From: Arthrobacter sp. H16F315
GTDB taxonomy: Bacteria > Actinomycetota > Actinomycetes > Actinomycetales > Micrococcaceae
Direction: 5' to 3'
Length of the DNA stretch: 64,000 nucleotides
NCBI RefSeq assembly: GCF_024124825.1
Contig: NZ_JAMXSS010000002.1
Location: 558,001 to 622,000 of the forward strand
The translations under genes and the position numbers were made by a program. The notes beneath the pieces were generated by a model. The model worked only from the letters and a program-made list of their open reading frames with translations, was not told the origin of the DNA and ran no database searches. Below are positions 35,292 through 43,140 of the stretch, piece after piece (positions within the stretch are counted from its first letter, which is position 1; the number at the start of each line of letters is the position of its first letter).

Positions 35292-35353
35292 CGCCGAGAT
35301 GGCATTTCGTGGCAGTGTCCCCGGGAACATTGCCACGAAATGCCATCTCGGCG
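35292..35353. repeat. Long intergenic palindrome (REP-like), type 1
   Basis: A 23-bp perfect inverted repeat (35292-35314 paired with 35331-35353) with a 16-nt GC-rich centre that can pair further. The arm contains GAGATGGCATTTCGTGGCA. It lacks a U-tract, so it is not a standard terminator, though it directly follows the purine permease gene. Its size and symmetry suggest a repetitive extragenic palindrome. Confidence 0.8.
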
Positions 35354-35366
35354 CCGTTAAATGCAG

Positions 35367-35384
35367 GTTCCGGGATTTCGGACA
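35367..35384. promoter_or_regulatory. Candidate hut operator in front of hutG
   Basis: GTTCCGGGATTTCGGACA matches 14 of 18 positions of the palindrome TGTCCGGGATGCCGGACA found in front of hutU and the iclR-type gene. It ends 53 bp before the hutG start. Confidence 0.5.
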
Positions 35385-35437
35385 GCACAGCGGCGGCGCG
35401 GCTGGTTTTTCGGCCCCGGCTGCGGTGAGCTAGGGGC

Positions 35438-36406
35438 ATGGTTCCTCCCCTGCCCGCCGTTAATGTCCCCCCGCAGCCCTGGACCGGGCGGTTCGACGGG
35501 GACGGCCCCGAGGACCGGCGCTGGTGGCAGGCCGTCACCCCGTATGCCCCGCGTCCTGTCCAGGCAGCATCAGGGCGCCCCGCGTCCGCGCGTCCGGCGG
35601 TGATTCTTGGTTTCGGCAGCGACGCCGGGGTCCGCCGGAACAAGGGCCGAACCGGGGCAGCGTCGGCCCCCGCAGCGATCCGCTCCGCGCTCGGTCCGCT
35701 CGCTTTCCACCTGGGCCGGGACGTCCACGACGCCGGCGACGTTACGGTGACCGGGGACGCCCTGGAGGCCGGACAGGCCCGTGCCGGGGCCGCCATCACC
35801 GGCTTGCTCGATGACGGGCAGTTGCCCGTGGTGCTCGGCGGCGGGCACGAGACCGCGTTTGCGAGCTACTTGGGCGTGGCCGGCTCCGCTGCGGTGCGCG
35901 GCGGCCTGCGTGTCGGCGTCCTGAACCTCGATGCCCACTTCGACCTCCGCGACGAGGCCCGGCCGAGCTCCGGCACCCCGTTCCTGCAGATGGCCCGGAC
36001 GGAAGCCGCCGCGGGGCGGGAACTGATGTACGCCGTCCTCGGAATCTCCGAGCCGGACAACACCAGGGCGCTCTTCCGGACCGCCGCGGAACTCGGCGTC
36101 GAGTATCTGCTTGACGAGGACTGCTCAGCCGGGAACGCCCAGACCTTTGTGGCGGCCTTTTTGGCGCAGCTGGACGCCCTGTACCTGACGATCGACCTGG
36201 ACGTCCTCCCGGCATCGGTGGCGCCCGGGGTCAGCGCCCCTGCGGCGTACGGGGTACCGTTGCCCGTGATCAGCGCGGTGTGCCGCCAGGTGGGGGCGAG
36301 CGGGAAGCTCCTGCACCTGGATGTCGCGGAACTGAACCCGGATTTCGACATTGACGGCCGCACCGCGAAGGTGGCCGCGCGGCTGATTAATACACTGCTG
36401 CGGTAG
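35438..36406 (+). CDS. hutG: Formimidoylglutamase
   Basis: 322-residue ureohydrolase that converts N-formimidoyl-glutamate to glutamate and formamide in histidine breakdown. The formimidoylglutamase signature is GFGSDAGVRRNKGRTGA (residues 58-74). The two-manganese site is complete: H137 in GGGHE, D165, H167 and D169 in NLDAHFDLR, D253 and D255 in TIDLDVL. It sits 12 kb from hutH/hutU but has a copy of their putative operator upstream. Its 3' end overlaps the convergent HAD gene by 20 bp. Confidence 0.9.
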   Translation: MVPPLPAVNVPPQPWTGRFDGDGPEDRRWWQAVTPYAPRPVQAASGRPASARPAVILGFGSDAGVRRNKGRTGAASAPAAIRSALGPLAFHLGRDVHDAGDVTVTGDALEAGQARAGAAITGLLDDGQLPVVLGGGHETAFASYLGVAGSAAVRGGLRVGVLNLDAHFDLRDEARPSSGTPFLQMARTEAAAGRELMYAVLGISEPDNTRALFRTAAELGVEYLLDEDCSAGNAQTFVAAFLAQLDALYLTIDLDVLPASVAPGVSAPAAYGVPLPVISAVCRQVGASGKLLHLDVAELNPDFDIDGRTAKVAARLINTLLR

Positions 36407-37286
36407 GCGCTTCGCGGACTTCCGCGGGGGCGTCCGGTGTCCGCTGAAGCGTCCGTTCCAGCACCCCGCTGATGTGCCGGAGGATCTCCTCGCCCGCCAG
36501 CACCCCGGACGCCGCGGTCACTGTCAGGTTCGCGCGGGTAAATCCGTCCGAGTCCAGCTCACCGTGTGCCGGACGGACGGCCAGGTCCGCCATTTCCAGG
36601 AGTCCGGCATCGAGCCGGGAGTCGCCGGCCGCGATGACGATCCCGCCGCCGTTCCGGCGCCGCACTTCGGCGACGGCGGCTTCCTTGGTGATCGGGACCG
36701 GCACGCAGTACAGCTTGCGGCCCTGCAGGGACGTAGTCCAGCCCCGGTCAAGACACCAGGCCGCCAGTTCTTCCAGATAACCGGCAGAAAGCGCGTCCCG
36801 GTCGACGATCGAATAGGCAAAAAGATCCTCCGCCGTCCGCACCCGCAGGATCCCGGAAACGGCCGCCGCGCCGGTCAGATGTTCCAGGACCTCGCCCAAG
36901 GGGGCGCACTGTCCCCGGATCGAGCGCTGGATATGGGCGGACCAGTCAGGGTCAGGCTGCCCGTGGTCCAACAGCACGGCCCCGTTTGTCGTCACGGCAT
37001 ACCCGCTGCCGCTGCCGGGCAGCCGGACCCGGGCGAACTGGGCCTGGGTGCGGGTAGTGACCGGGACAAAGTGGCTACGCTCCACAATCCCCGCCAGCAG
37101 ATCCTCGGCAGCCCGCGTCATAAATGACAGCGGCGCCGCGTTATAAACTTCCGAAACCACCATCCGCGGCGCCGCGTCGTCGGCGCCGGGGAGCGCCATC
37201 GAGTTCGCTGAGTAGATCAGGGTCCGGTCAAGGTCGCTCGCCACAATGGCTGTTGCCCGCGGCTGCGGATGGATTGACGGACTCAT
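36387..37286 (-). CDS. HAD family phosphatase of the Ter cluster
   Basis: 299-residue haloacid-dehalogenase hydrolase. The nucleophile motif is ASDLDRTLIYS (first Asp near residue 18), motif II is the threonine in PVTTRT, and the late motif is GDSRLDAGLL with the preceding lysine in PITKEAA. A Cof-like cap lies in between. In published Ter-cluster surveys an HAD phosphatase of this kind accompanies the phosphoribosyltransferases. Its ATG overlaps the PRTase stop (ATGA), so it is the last gene of the cluster and presumably dephosphorylates a pathway intermediate. Confidence 0.85.
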   Translation of the reverse strand: MSPSIHPQPRATAIVASDLDRTLIYSANSMALPGADDAAPRMVVSEVYNAAPLSFMTRAAEDLLAGIVERSHFVPVTTRTQAQFARVRLPGSGSGYAVTTNGAVLLDHGQPDPDWSAHIQRSIRGQCAPLGEVLEHLTGAAAVSGILRVRTAEDLFAYSIVDRDALSAGYLEELAAWCLDRGWTTSLQGRKLYCVPVPITKEAAVAEVRRRNGGGIVIAAGDSRLDAGLLEMADLAVRPAHGELDSDGFTRANLTVTAASGVLAGEEILRHISGVLERTLQRTPDAPAEVREAPTAAVY

Positions 37287-39958
37287 ACGTCGATCACACT
37301 CTTTCCGTCGGCACCGGTAGCGCCAGGGGTATGGATGGGATGGATCAGGCCGACGCAGCTGTACGGCAGCCCCGGCACTTCCACCACCTCGACTCCCCGC
37401 TGGTGCGCAAGGTGCAGCACATGGCCGATGTCGGCCGCCGCGTCCGGGCGCACAAGGACCTTCCAGGGCACGCGCCGGAGCAGCACGCGCGTGGTCTCCC
37501 CGACTCCCGGTTTAACGAGGTTCACGTTGTTGATTCCGAAATCCCTGCTGATGCGCTCGACGGCGGACCAGCCCGACCAGTCGGGCTCCGGGAGCTCTTC
37601 CACCCTGGCCGGTGCTGCGGATGCCGCCGCCAGCACGTCGTCCCGGACCGCGGGGAAGTGCGCCGTCACGGCGTCCAGGAACGTCGTGGACACGTCGCTG
37701 GACGCGAGGTGCGCGTAGAACTTCGCCCCGTGGAAATCGCCGGGGCCGATCAGTTCCCGGTTAAAGACGGTGCGTGAAACGAGCCCGGAGACTGTGGAAT
37801 TCAGGCAGGCCGAGGGAACCAGGTAGTCCTCCCGGGTGCCAAAAATCCGGACACAGTGCCCCGGATCCGCCAGGACCGCCAGATCCGGCCGGAAGGAAGC
37901 GGCGTCTGTTTTCCGAAAGAGCGCGACGGCGTCCGCCAGTTCGCGGGCGATCGCGCCTTTGCCGGTCCAACCGTCGACGAACATGATCTGTTCCGGCTGG
38001 TGCCGTGCGGCGAGGTAGCCGAGCGCCGTCTGATCCATGCCGAGCCCGCGCACGATGCTGACCGCATAGTGCGGGAGGTCGAGGCCATGGATGTCCCGGG
38101 CCCAACGCTTCATCAGGATCCCCACGGGTGTTCCGGCCCGGGCCAGCGAGACCAGTACCGGGGCGTTGCCGCGCAGCCTCAGGACCTGCTCCGTAAGGGC
38201 ACCGACGGCGTGCGCGAGCCTGGCCGCCGAGCTCTCCAGCGCCTGATGGAACAACACCGCGTATTCAGCCGAAGGCTCGTACTCCTGAGGCAATGATTCC
38301 GCGTAGCTGGCCTTGCCGGACTGGATGGCCGCTTCGCGCTCCGCCGTCGGCGCCTCCAGCCGTGCGAAACTCAGATCCTTCAGCAGCCACTGCACGTCGC
38401 TGGCCGCGTACGAGCCGAAGCCGGGGCCGGCAAGCGGCGCCGGAAACTGCTCCTGGCGGGGAAGCAGCACCAGCCTGACGTCGGAGCCGGTGCCGGCCAC
38501 GGCCTCCGCAATCCGTCCCGGGGCTGTGAGCCCGTCGACGGGCGTGCCAGGCTCAGCCATGATGACTACCGTGTCGAAGCGTCCCCCGGGGTGCGCGAAG
38601 TTGTAGGCGAACCGGGGCCCGGCGCCGTCCGGCGGCCCCTCGCCGCTGTCAAAAGCCAGGGCTGATCGGATCGCGTAGCCCGGTTCGTCCATGGCCGCGA
38701 CCGGGCTCCTGGTACTGGTCGAGTACCGGACGTCAACGCCGGGGAGCAGTTGCTGCAGCCGGAGCGCCACGGCCAGCGGCAATGCCATGAATTCCTCCGT
38801 GGCAAGCACCAGCAGCCGTTCCCCCGGCCCGGCGCCCGCGCCAAGGTCCGCTGCGAGGGCCGTTGCGATGTCGCCTGCCTGCCGGGCATCCGGCCTTCCG
38901 GCAACGCCGAAGCGTCCGCTCCTGACCGGCGGGACGACGTCGTTCAGGTCCAGTTGCCGGATCTTCCCGATGCTGCAGACGGCAGGTTCCGGGACCGGGG
39001 CAGTTCGGATCAGTTCAGCCGCGTCGGCCGCCAGTGTCGCCGGCAGCCGGATGCTGCCGTGAGCCAGGGCGACGGCGGTGACGGCGCAGCCCAATTCCCC
39101 GGCCAGCTCCGCAAGCCGCGTCCTGGCGGCCGCTGAACGCAGGTCAACCAGCGAGGCGACGACGTAGCGGCTGTGCGGGGCCTTGCGGTGCAGCTCCCGG
39201 ATGGTGTTGATGATCGTCTCGCCGGTGCTGAGCTCGTCATCGACCAGGACCACCGTCCCGGCCAGGTCCAGGGCGGCGTGGCTGGTTGGCAGGAGCCGGT
39301 GCGAGGTGGCATGGGAATGCGATTCCTCGAAGACGCCGTAGGGCGCCGGGGCGAGGCTGTCCCCGGCGAGCCGGGTGGAGTGGATGTAATAGCTGTCCAG
39401 CTGCTCTGCCACCAGCTGCCCCAGCCCGGTGGCGGTCTCTGCGTAGCCGATCGTGGCCACGCCGGAAAACACCGCCCGTTCCGCTTCCAGCTGGTCGCAG
39501 AGATCCACCGCGGCAGCGGTCCTGGCCCGCAGCGTTTGCTGTTGCTGCCGGGCGTCCACGTCCGGGGACGGGGCCTCGCCGGAGGGCGCCGGGGCCGGGG
39601 CCAGGAGTCCTGCCAGCGCTGCGGCAGCGTGGTCGATGGCTGCCCGCAGCGGCCCGGCCGTCCCGGTGCCGCCGCCGCGGGCGCTGCCAGCTGCGCCCGG
39701 GGCGTCCGCCTGCAGTTCCGCCCGGACCAGGAGACCGAGCAGGCGGCCGGCCGCCGTCGTGATCCCGGGTTCGGTGGGCACGTGCTTGGCGAGCACACGG
39801 GATACGAGCAGGTGGGCACGTTTAGGGTTGCGCCGAAGAGCCAGCCCCACCAGGGTTGGCACCGGCAGCAGGCTGTCCGGTGCGGTCTCGATGTGGACGG
39901 CCAGTGCGTCGCGCACATAGCTTCCATGCCAGGAATTTTCGGTCCGCCGCGCGCTCAT
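37283..39958 (-). CDS. Fused double phosphoribosyltransferase with TRSP and PELOTA-like regions
   Basis: 891-residue fusion. Residues about 20-310: a PRTase with the PRPP loop VVLVDDELSTGETI (236-249). About 345-500: a TRSP-like domain. About 515-780: a second PRTase-like domain (PRTase_3/StiP type) with VLVSLARAGTPVG (601-613) and IMFVDGWTGKGAI (658-670) as the likely PRPP loop. About 805-872: a PELOTA-type RNA-binding-like domain (NVNLVKPGVGETT ... VPGLPYSCVGLI). A low-complexity Gly/Ala/Pro stretch (85-140) interrupts the first part. In Ter clusters these usually come as two proteins; here one reading frame holds both. Overlaps: ATGA with the lyase and with the HAD gene. Predicted to build a ribosyl-linked small molecule. 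Confidence 0.82.
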   Translation of the reverse strand: MSARRTENSWHGSYVRDALAVHIETAPDSLLPVPTLVGLALRRNPKRAHLLVSRVLAKHVPTEPGITTAAGRLLGLLVRAELQADAPGAAGSARGGGTGTAGPLRAAIDHAAAALAGLLAPAPAPSGEAPSPDVDARQQQQTLRARTAAAVDLCDQLEAERAVFSGVATIGYAETATGLGQLVAEQLDSYYIHSTRLAGDSLAPAPYGVFEESHSHATSHRLLPTSHAALDLAGTVVLVDDELSTGETIINTIRELHRKAPHSRYVVASLVDLRSAAARTRLAELAGELGCAVTAVALAHGSIRLPATLAADAAELIRTAPVPEPAVCSIGKIRQLDLNDVVPPVRSGRFGVAGRPDARQAGDIATALAADLGAGAGPGERLLVLATEEFMALPLAVALRLQQLLPGVDVRYSTSTRSPVAAMDEPGYAIRSALAFDSGEGPPDGAGPRFAYNFAHPGGRFDTVVIMAEPGTPVDGLTAPGRIAEAVAGTGSDVRLVLLPRQEQFPAPLAGPGFGSYAASDVQWLLKDLSFARLEAPTAEREAAIQSGKASYAESLPQEYEPSAEYAVLFHQALESSAARLAHAVGALTEQVLRLRGNAPVLVSLARAGTPVGILMKRWARDIHGLDLPHYAVSIVRGLGMDQTALGYLAARHQPEQIMFVDGWTGKGAIARELADAVALFRKTDAASFRPDLAVLADPGHCVRIFGTREDYLVPSACLNSTVSGLVSRTVFNRELIGPGDFHGAKFYAHLASSDVSTTFLDAVTAHFPAVRDDVLAAASAAPARVEELPEPDWSGWSAVERISRDFGINNVNLVKPGVGETTRVLLRRVPWKVLVRPDAAADIGHVLHLAHQRGVEVVEVPGLPYSCVGLIHPIHTPGATGADGKSVIDV

Positions 39959-41139
39959 CGCATGCTCGCTTCGAGCAGGTCCACAAACGTGACACCGGGC
40001 CTGGCGACTCCGAACGCACGGGCGCGCAGCAACGTCCGCTCGGCCCAGGCCCGGTGCGGCTTCGCTTCGTTCATTTTGTTGCCGTACGACGAGGCCTTGG
40101 CGCCGCCGCCGGGGTCTCCGGCAATGTCCAGGGCGTCAAGGTACTCCTCATGGCTCACTACGGACAGGGAGTGGACCACTGGCACATGGCTCGGATGGAT
40201 CACTGTCTTGCCCAGCAGCCCGTTGGCCTGGTCCAATTCGATCTCGCGGATGAGTCCGTCGAGGTTCTCCGTCAGGAGCCGCTTCCGGAGTTCTCCCTCG
40301 TTTGCGGCCTCAAAGGGGGTGGAGCGCAGCTGCGGCCGCAGCACCCGTTCCGTGTTGACGAAGTGCTCCCACACGGGACCGGAGATGACCCAGCCGTCCT
40401 CCGGCCGGCCGAAGATGTTAACGATGTCGCCGATGACGCTGGCCACGACCTTCACGTGATAGATCGTCAGGTCACGGGAGCGCCGCAGCCCGAAAGCACT
40501 GGACATGTCCGTTGCGCCGATACGGATGCAGAGGACCGACGCGCGGAACTCGTTGACGAGCGCCAGGTTGTCCGTCAGCACACGGACCCGCGATTCCAGA
40601 TGGGTGGTAGCCGGGTCCTCGATGATCGGCATGGCCAGCAGCGGGGGCCGCTGCGGATCCCCGGCGCGGCCGGAATCCCGGTTTAACTGCTGCAGCGCTT
40701 CCATAAAGGCCCGCGCCCGCCCGGTTTCGTTCTCAAATTTGGGCAGCACAAACCCGTAGACGGCGCACAGCGCCGCACCGGCCCGGCGCCCCACATCCAG
40801 CAGTTGCTCCGGTGTCCGGCAGCGGATGAAGATCAGCGGCAGCTCGTCCGGCCGGTCCGTGGCAGCAAGCTCGTTCAGCGCGGCCAGGAGATTCTCCTCG
40901 GCCGCCGGCACCTCCCCGTCCGGCACGGCGTCCTCCAGGCAAATGACTGTGCTCACGCAGCCTGCCGCTGTCTGCTTGCGGATTCCGCCGGCCAGGTCCT
41001 TCCTGGTGGCCGGCGTGTAGAGGGTGGCCCCCAGGGCCACGGCCAGCAGTCCGGGATCCGATGCCCGGTCCAGTGCCTCGGGCCGCACATGGAACAGCCG
41101 CTCCTTGACGGACTCTGCCAACGCTCTGAAATGCTGCAT
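39955..41139 (-). CDS. HpcH/HpaI (citrate lyase beta-like) family lyase of the Ter cluster
   Basis: 394-residue TIM-barrel C-C lyase/aldolase. Family landmarks include ALGATLYTPATR, VICLEDAVPDGEV (metal and substrate acid), PLIFIRCRTPEQL, GFVLPKFEN, LAMPIIEDP and IRIGATDMSSAFGL. The ATG at 41139 has an AAGGGG site; sixteen upstream codons were excluded. In Ter clusters this enzyme is expected to make or break a carbon-carbon bond in the ribosylated product. It overlaps the PRTase start by 4 bp. Confidence 0.87.
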   Translation of the reverse strand: MQHFRALAESVKERLFHVRPEALDRASDPGLLAVALGATLYTPATRKDLAGGIRKQTAAGCVSTVICLEDAVPDGEVPAAEENLLAALNELAATDRPDELPLIFIRCRTPEQLLDVGRRAGAALCAVYGFVLPKFENETGRARAFMEALQQLNRDSGRAGDPQRPPLLAMPIIEDPATTHLESRVRVLTDNLALVNEFRASVLCIRIGATDMSSAFGLRRSRDLTIYHVKVVASVIGDIVNIFGRPEDGWVISGPVWEHFVNTERVLRPQLRSTPFEAANEGELRKRLLTENLDGLIREIELDQANGLLGKTVIHPSHVPVVHSLSVVSHEEYLDALDIAGDPGGGAKASSYGNKMNEAKPHRAWAERTLLRARAFGVARPGVTFVDLLEASMR

Positions 41140-41186
41140 AATCCCCTTAGTGATAGCTGCGGGTGTGGTGCCGGTCCGGCGCCGCA

Positions 41187-42026
41187 CTAGTGTCGCAGAA
41201 CGCGCTCATCCAGCGGTAACGTCATGCTGAAGCCGAACCAGGTCCACACGGCCAAATCGGATGCATCGGCCGGAACGAACTCGGCACGCAGTTCAAGGAC
41301 CGCGCCGATGCGGGCGAGGTAGAGCACAGTCCGGAGCCCGGCGTCGTTCCTCGGCGCAACCGCCGCAGCCGCCCCGTCGAAGACGCCGATGGTGAGCGGG
41401 GTCTCGCCCGCAATGAACAAGGCCCGGCGGAGCTGCCGCACGTGGCGCAGGGCCACCACCCCGGCCCCGTCTTGGAGACCGGCCAAGGGACGGTTCCCGG
41501 GCGTAGTGACCGAGGTTCCCGCCCGGTGCCCGCCACTGTGGTGCGCCCCGGTGGTGAAGTGTTCATCCTCCCACGCGACCGAGCGGGCCCCGGTCACCAG
41601 AAGCGAGCCGATCGCTGACTGCCGGGCATTCAGGCGCACGACCGGGTGTGCCTGGTCCAGTTGTCGGAGCTCACCGAAGGCGGGTGCAGGGAAGGGCTGC
41701 CCGGGCTTCGGAACGCTGGACTGTGTCGCCGTCGCGGGGCGGTCCTTCGCCGGCGGGGCACCGCCGGGCCGGAGCTCGAGCCCTGCACCCGCAGCCGGGG
41801 CGCCGGCACCTTGCCGGCCGCCGCCGTGCGCGGCCGGAACAGCAGCCGGGGCCCTGGTCCCGCGGGTTCCGAGACTCAGGCTGGCCGCTGCCGCTGCCGG
41901 TTCAGCGGACGGTTCAGCGGCCGGCGCCACCGCCTGCTGCCGCGTGGCCTGGGGCGTGGCCTGGGGCCTTTGCCTGCGGCTGAGATAGTCAAGGTCCGCC
42001 CTGGGGGCGTTGCGGTCCCGGACCAC
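41187..42026 (-). CDS. Pro/Ala-rich Ter-cluster protein of unknown function
   Basis: 279-residue protein in two parts: a low-complexity Ala/Pro/Gly/Gln N-terminal half (residues 1-115) and a folded-looking C-terminal domain (about 120-279) with beta-strand-like stretches such as AIGSLLVTGARSVAWEDEHF, RALFIAGETPLTIGVFDG and VLYLARIGAVLELRAEFV. It may be a very divergent TerD-like beta-sandwich, but key TerD residues are absent. The start is GTG 42026, one base after the stop of the upstream TerD gene, so it is translationally coupled. Confidence 0.65.
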   Translation of the reverse strand: MVRDRNAPRADLDYLSRRQRPQATPQATRQQAVAPAAEPSAEPAAAAASLSLGTRGTRAPAAVPAAHGGGRQGAGAPAAGAGLELRPGGAPPAKDRPATATQSSVPKPGQPFPAPAFGELRQLDQAHPVVRLNARQSAIGSLLVTGARSVAWEDEHFTTGAHHSGGHRAGTSVTTPGNRPLAGLQDGAGVVALRHVRQLRRALFIAGETPLTIGVFDGAAAAVAPRNDAGLRTVLYLARIGAVLELRAEFVPADASDLAVWTWFGFSMTLPLDERVLRH

Positions 42027-42027
42027 G

Positions 42028-42579
42028 TTAGAGCTTCAGCCGGAAGTCGGCGGCAACTGCCGCAAGCCCGGTTTCGTAGCCCTGGCCCACGGCCCGGAAT
42101 TTCCAGCCTCCGGCGTGCCGGTACAGCTCGCCAAGGATCATGGCGTTGATTTTGTCCAGGTTGACCGGCGGAACCTGGAAGCGGAGCAGCTCACGGTCCT
42201 TCTCGTCGGCGATCCGAAGATAGGTGTTCCTGACGGCGCCGAAGGTGCCGGGCCCGCGAACATCCGGGTCGATGTAGATCAGTACCGCAATTTTGCTGAC
42301 GGCCTCCGGTACCCGGTTGAGGTCTACGTCGATCTGCTGCTGGTCCTCTGTGCCGGCAAACGCGATGCTGCCCTCGGGACTGGCGAGCTGGTTGAAGAAC
42401 ACAAGATGCTCATCCGAGACAGCATGCCCGTCCGGTCCACACATAATGATCATGGGGACCGGTTCGGATTGCGGACCGCGGCTGGGCACCGTGTCCCAGC
42501 CGATCCCCAGCAGCACCGTCCCCAGGCCCGGGTTCTCTGCAGTGAGGGCGGCGTTGCTGCCCGCGACCATTGAAGCCAC
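42028..42579 (-). CDS. Divergent TerD family protein
   Basis: 183-residue TerD-type protein. It keeps the family ends, NPGLGTVLLGIGWDT and ILGELYRHAGGWKFRAVGQG, but the calcium-binding loop is missing: where the other TerD copies have GDN-SGEGDGDDE it reads AGTEDQQQIDVDL. It may therefore act as a structural or non-metal partner. The GTG start at 42579 overlaps the upstream stop by one base (TAGTG). Confidence 0.82.
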   Translation of the reverse strand: MASMVAGSNAALTAENPGLGTVLLGIGWDTVPSRGPQSEPVPMIIMCGPDGHAVSDEHLVFFNQLASPEGSIAFAGTEDQQQIDVDLNRVPEAVSKIAVLIYIDPDVRGPGTFGAVRNTYLRIADEKDRELLRFQVPPVNLDKINAMILGELYRHAGGWKFRAVGQGYETGLAAVAADFRLKL

Positions 42580-43106
42580 TAGTGTCCTTCCAAGCGAAGA
42601 CCGTCGACGTTGAATTTATCCCTGAGGAACTGGCCGTGAACGGCGAGTTCCGTGACGGCCCCCGTCCGGACCTGGTTGTCCAGGTTGCCGACGGTGGCGT
42701 ACAGCGTGTCCAGCTGGTCGAGCAGCACAGCGGTGTCGGCGGAACCAGTCTCCCGCGCCGACGCCGACAGCTTCAGGTAGGCGCGCAGCGGGGACGGCAG
42801 GTAATCGGTGATGATCGCGTTCAGCAGCACCCGTTGTTCGGTGGAGGCCCCGGAGCTGACAATGTAGCCGATCAGCGCGTTCAGGGTGTCCAGTAGCAGC
42901 AGGATTTGGGAGACCACCAAAGTGGGCAGTTCGGCGCCCTTGCCCAGCACCGTCCGGCGCAGATCGTGCAGTGCCGCCTCCGTGACGGCCAGCTCGTCCG
43001 CCGCAGGATCAGGGGCTGCGGACTCCGCACCGGGCAAGCCGGCGCCGGCAGCGGAACGGGGACCCGATCCGCTGCCGAACAGTGAGCCTAAGAATTTTGC
43101 GACCAT
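42579..43106 (-). CDS. Helical Ter-cluster protein of unknown function
   Basis: 175-residue protein with a short hydrophobic N-terminus (MVAKFLGSLFGSGSG), a Pro/Ala linker and an all-helical body (VVSQILLLLDTLNALIGYIV, LLNAIITDYLPSPLRAYLKL). The helices could form a coiled bundle like those of TelA, its upstream neighbour 34 bp away. No family recognised. The end overlaps the divergent TerD gene by one base. Confidence 0.7.
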   Translation of the reverse strand: MVAKFLGSLFGSGSGPRSAAGAGLPGAESAAPDPAADELAVTEAALHDLRRTVLGKGAELPTLVVSQILLLLDTLNALIGYIVSSGASTEQRVLLNAIITDYLPSPLRAYLKLSASARETGSADTAVLLDQLDTLYATVGNLDNQVRTGAVTELAVHGQFLRDKFNVDGLRLEGH

Positions 43107-43140
43107 AGCCCGTAAGCCTATTGCTCAGGACTGGCGGCCG

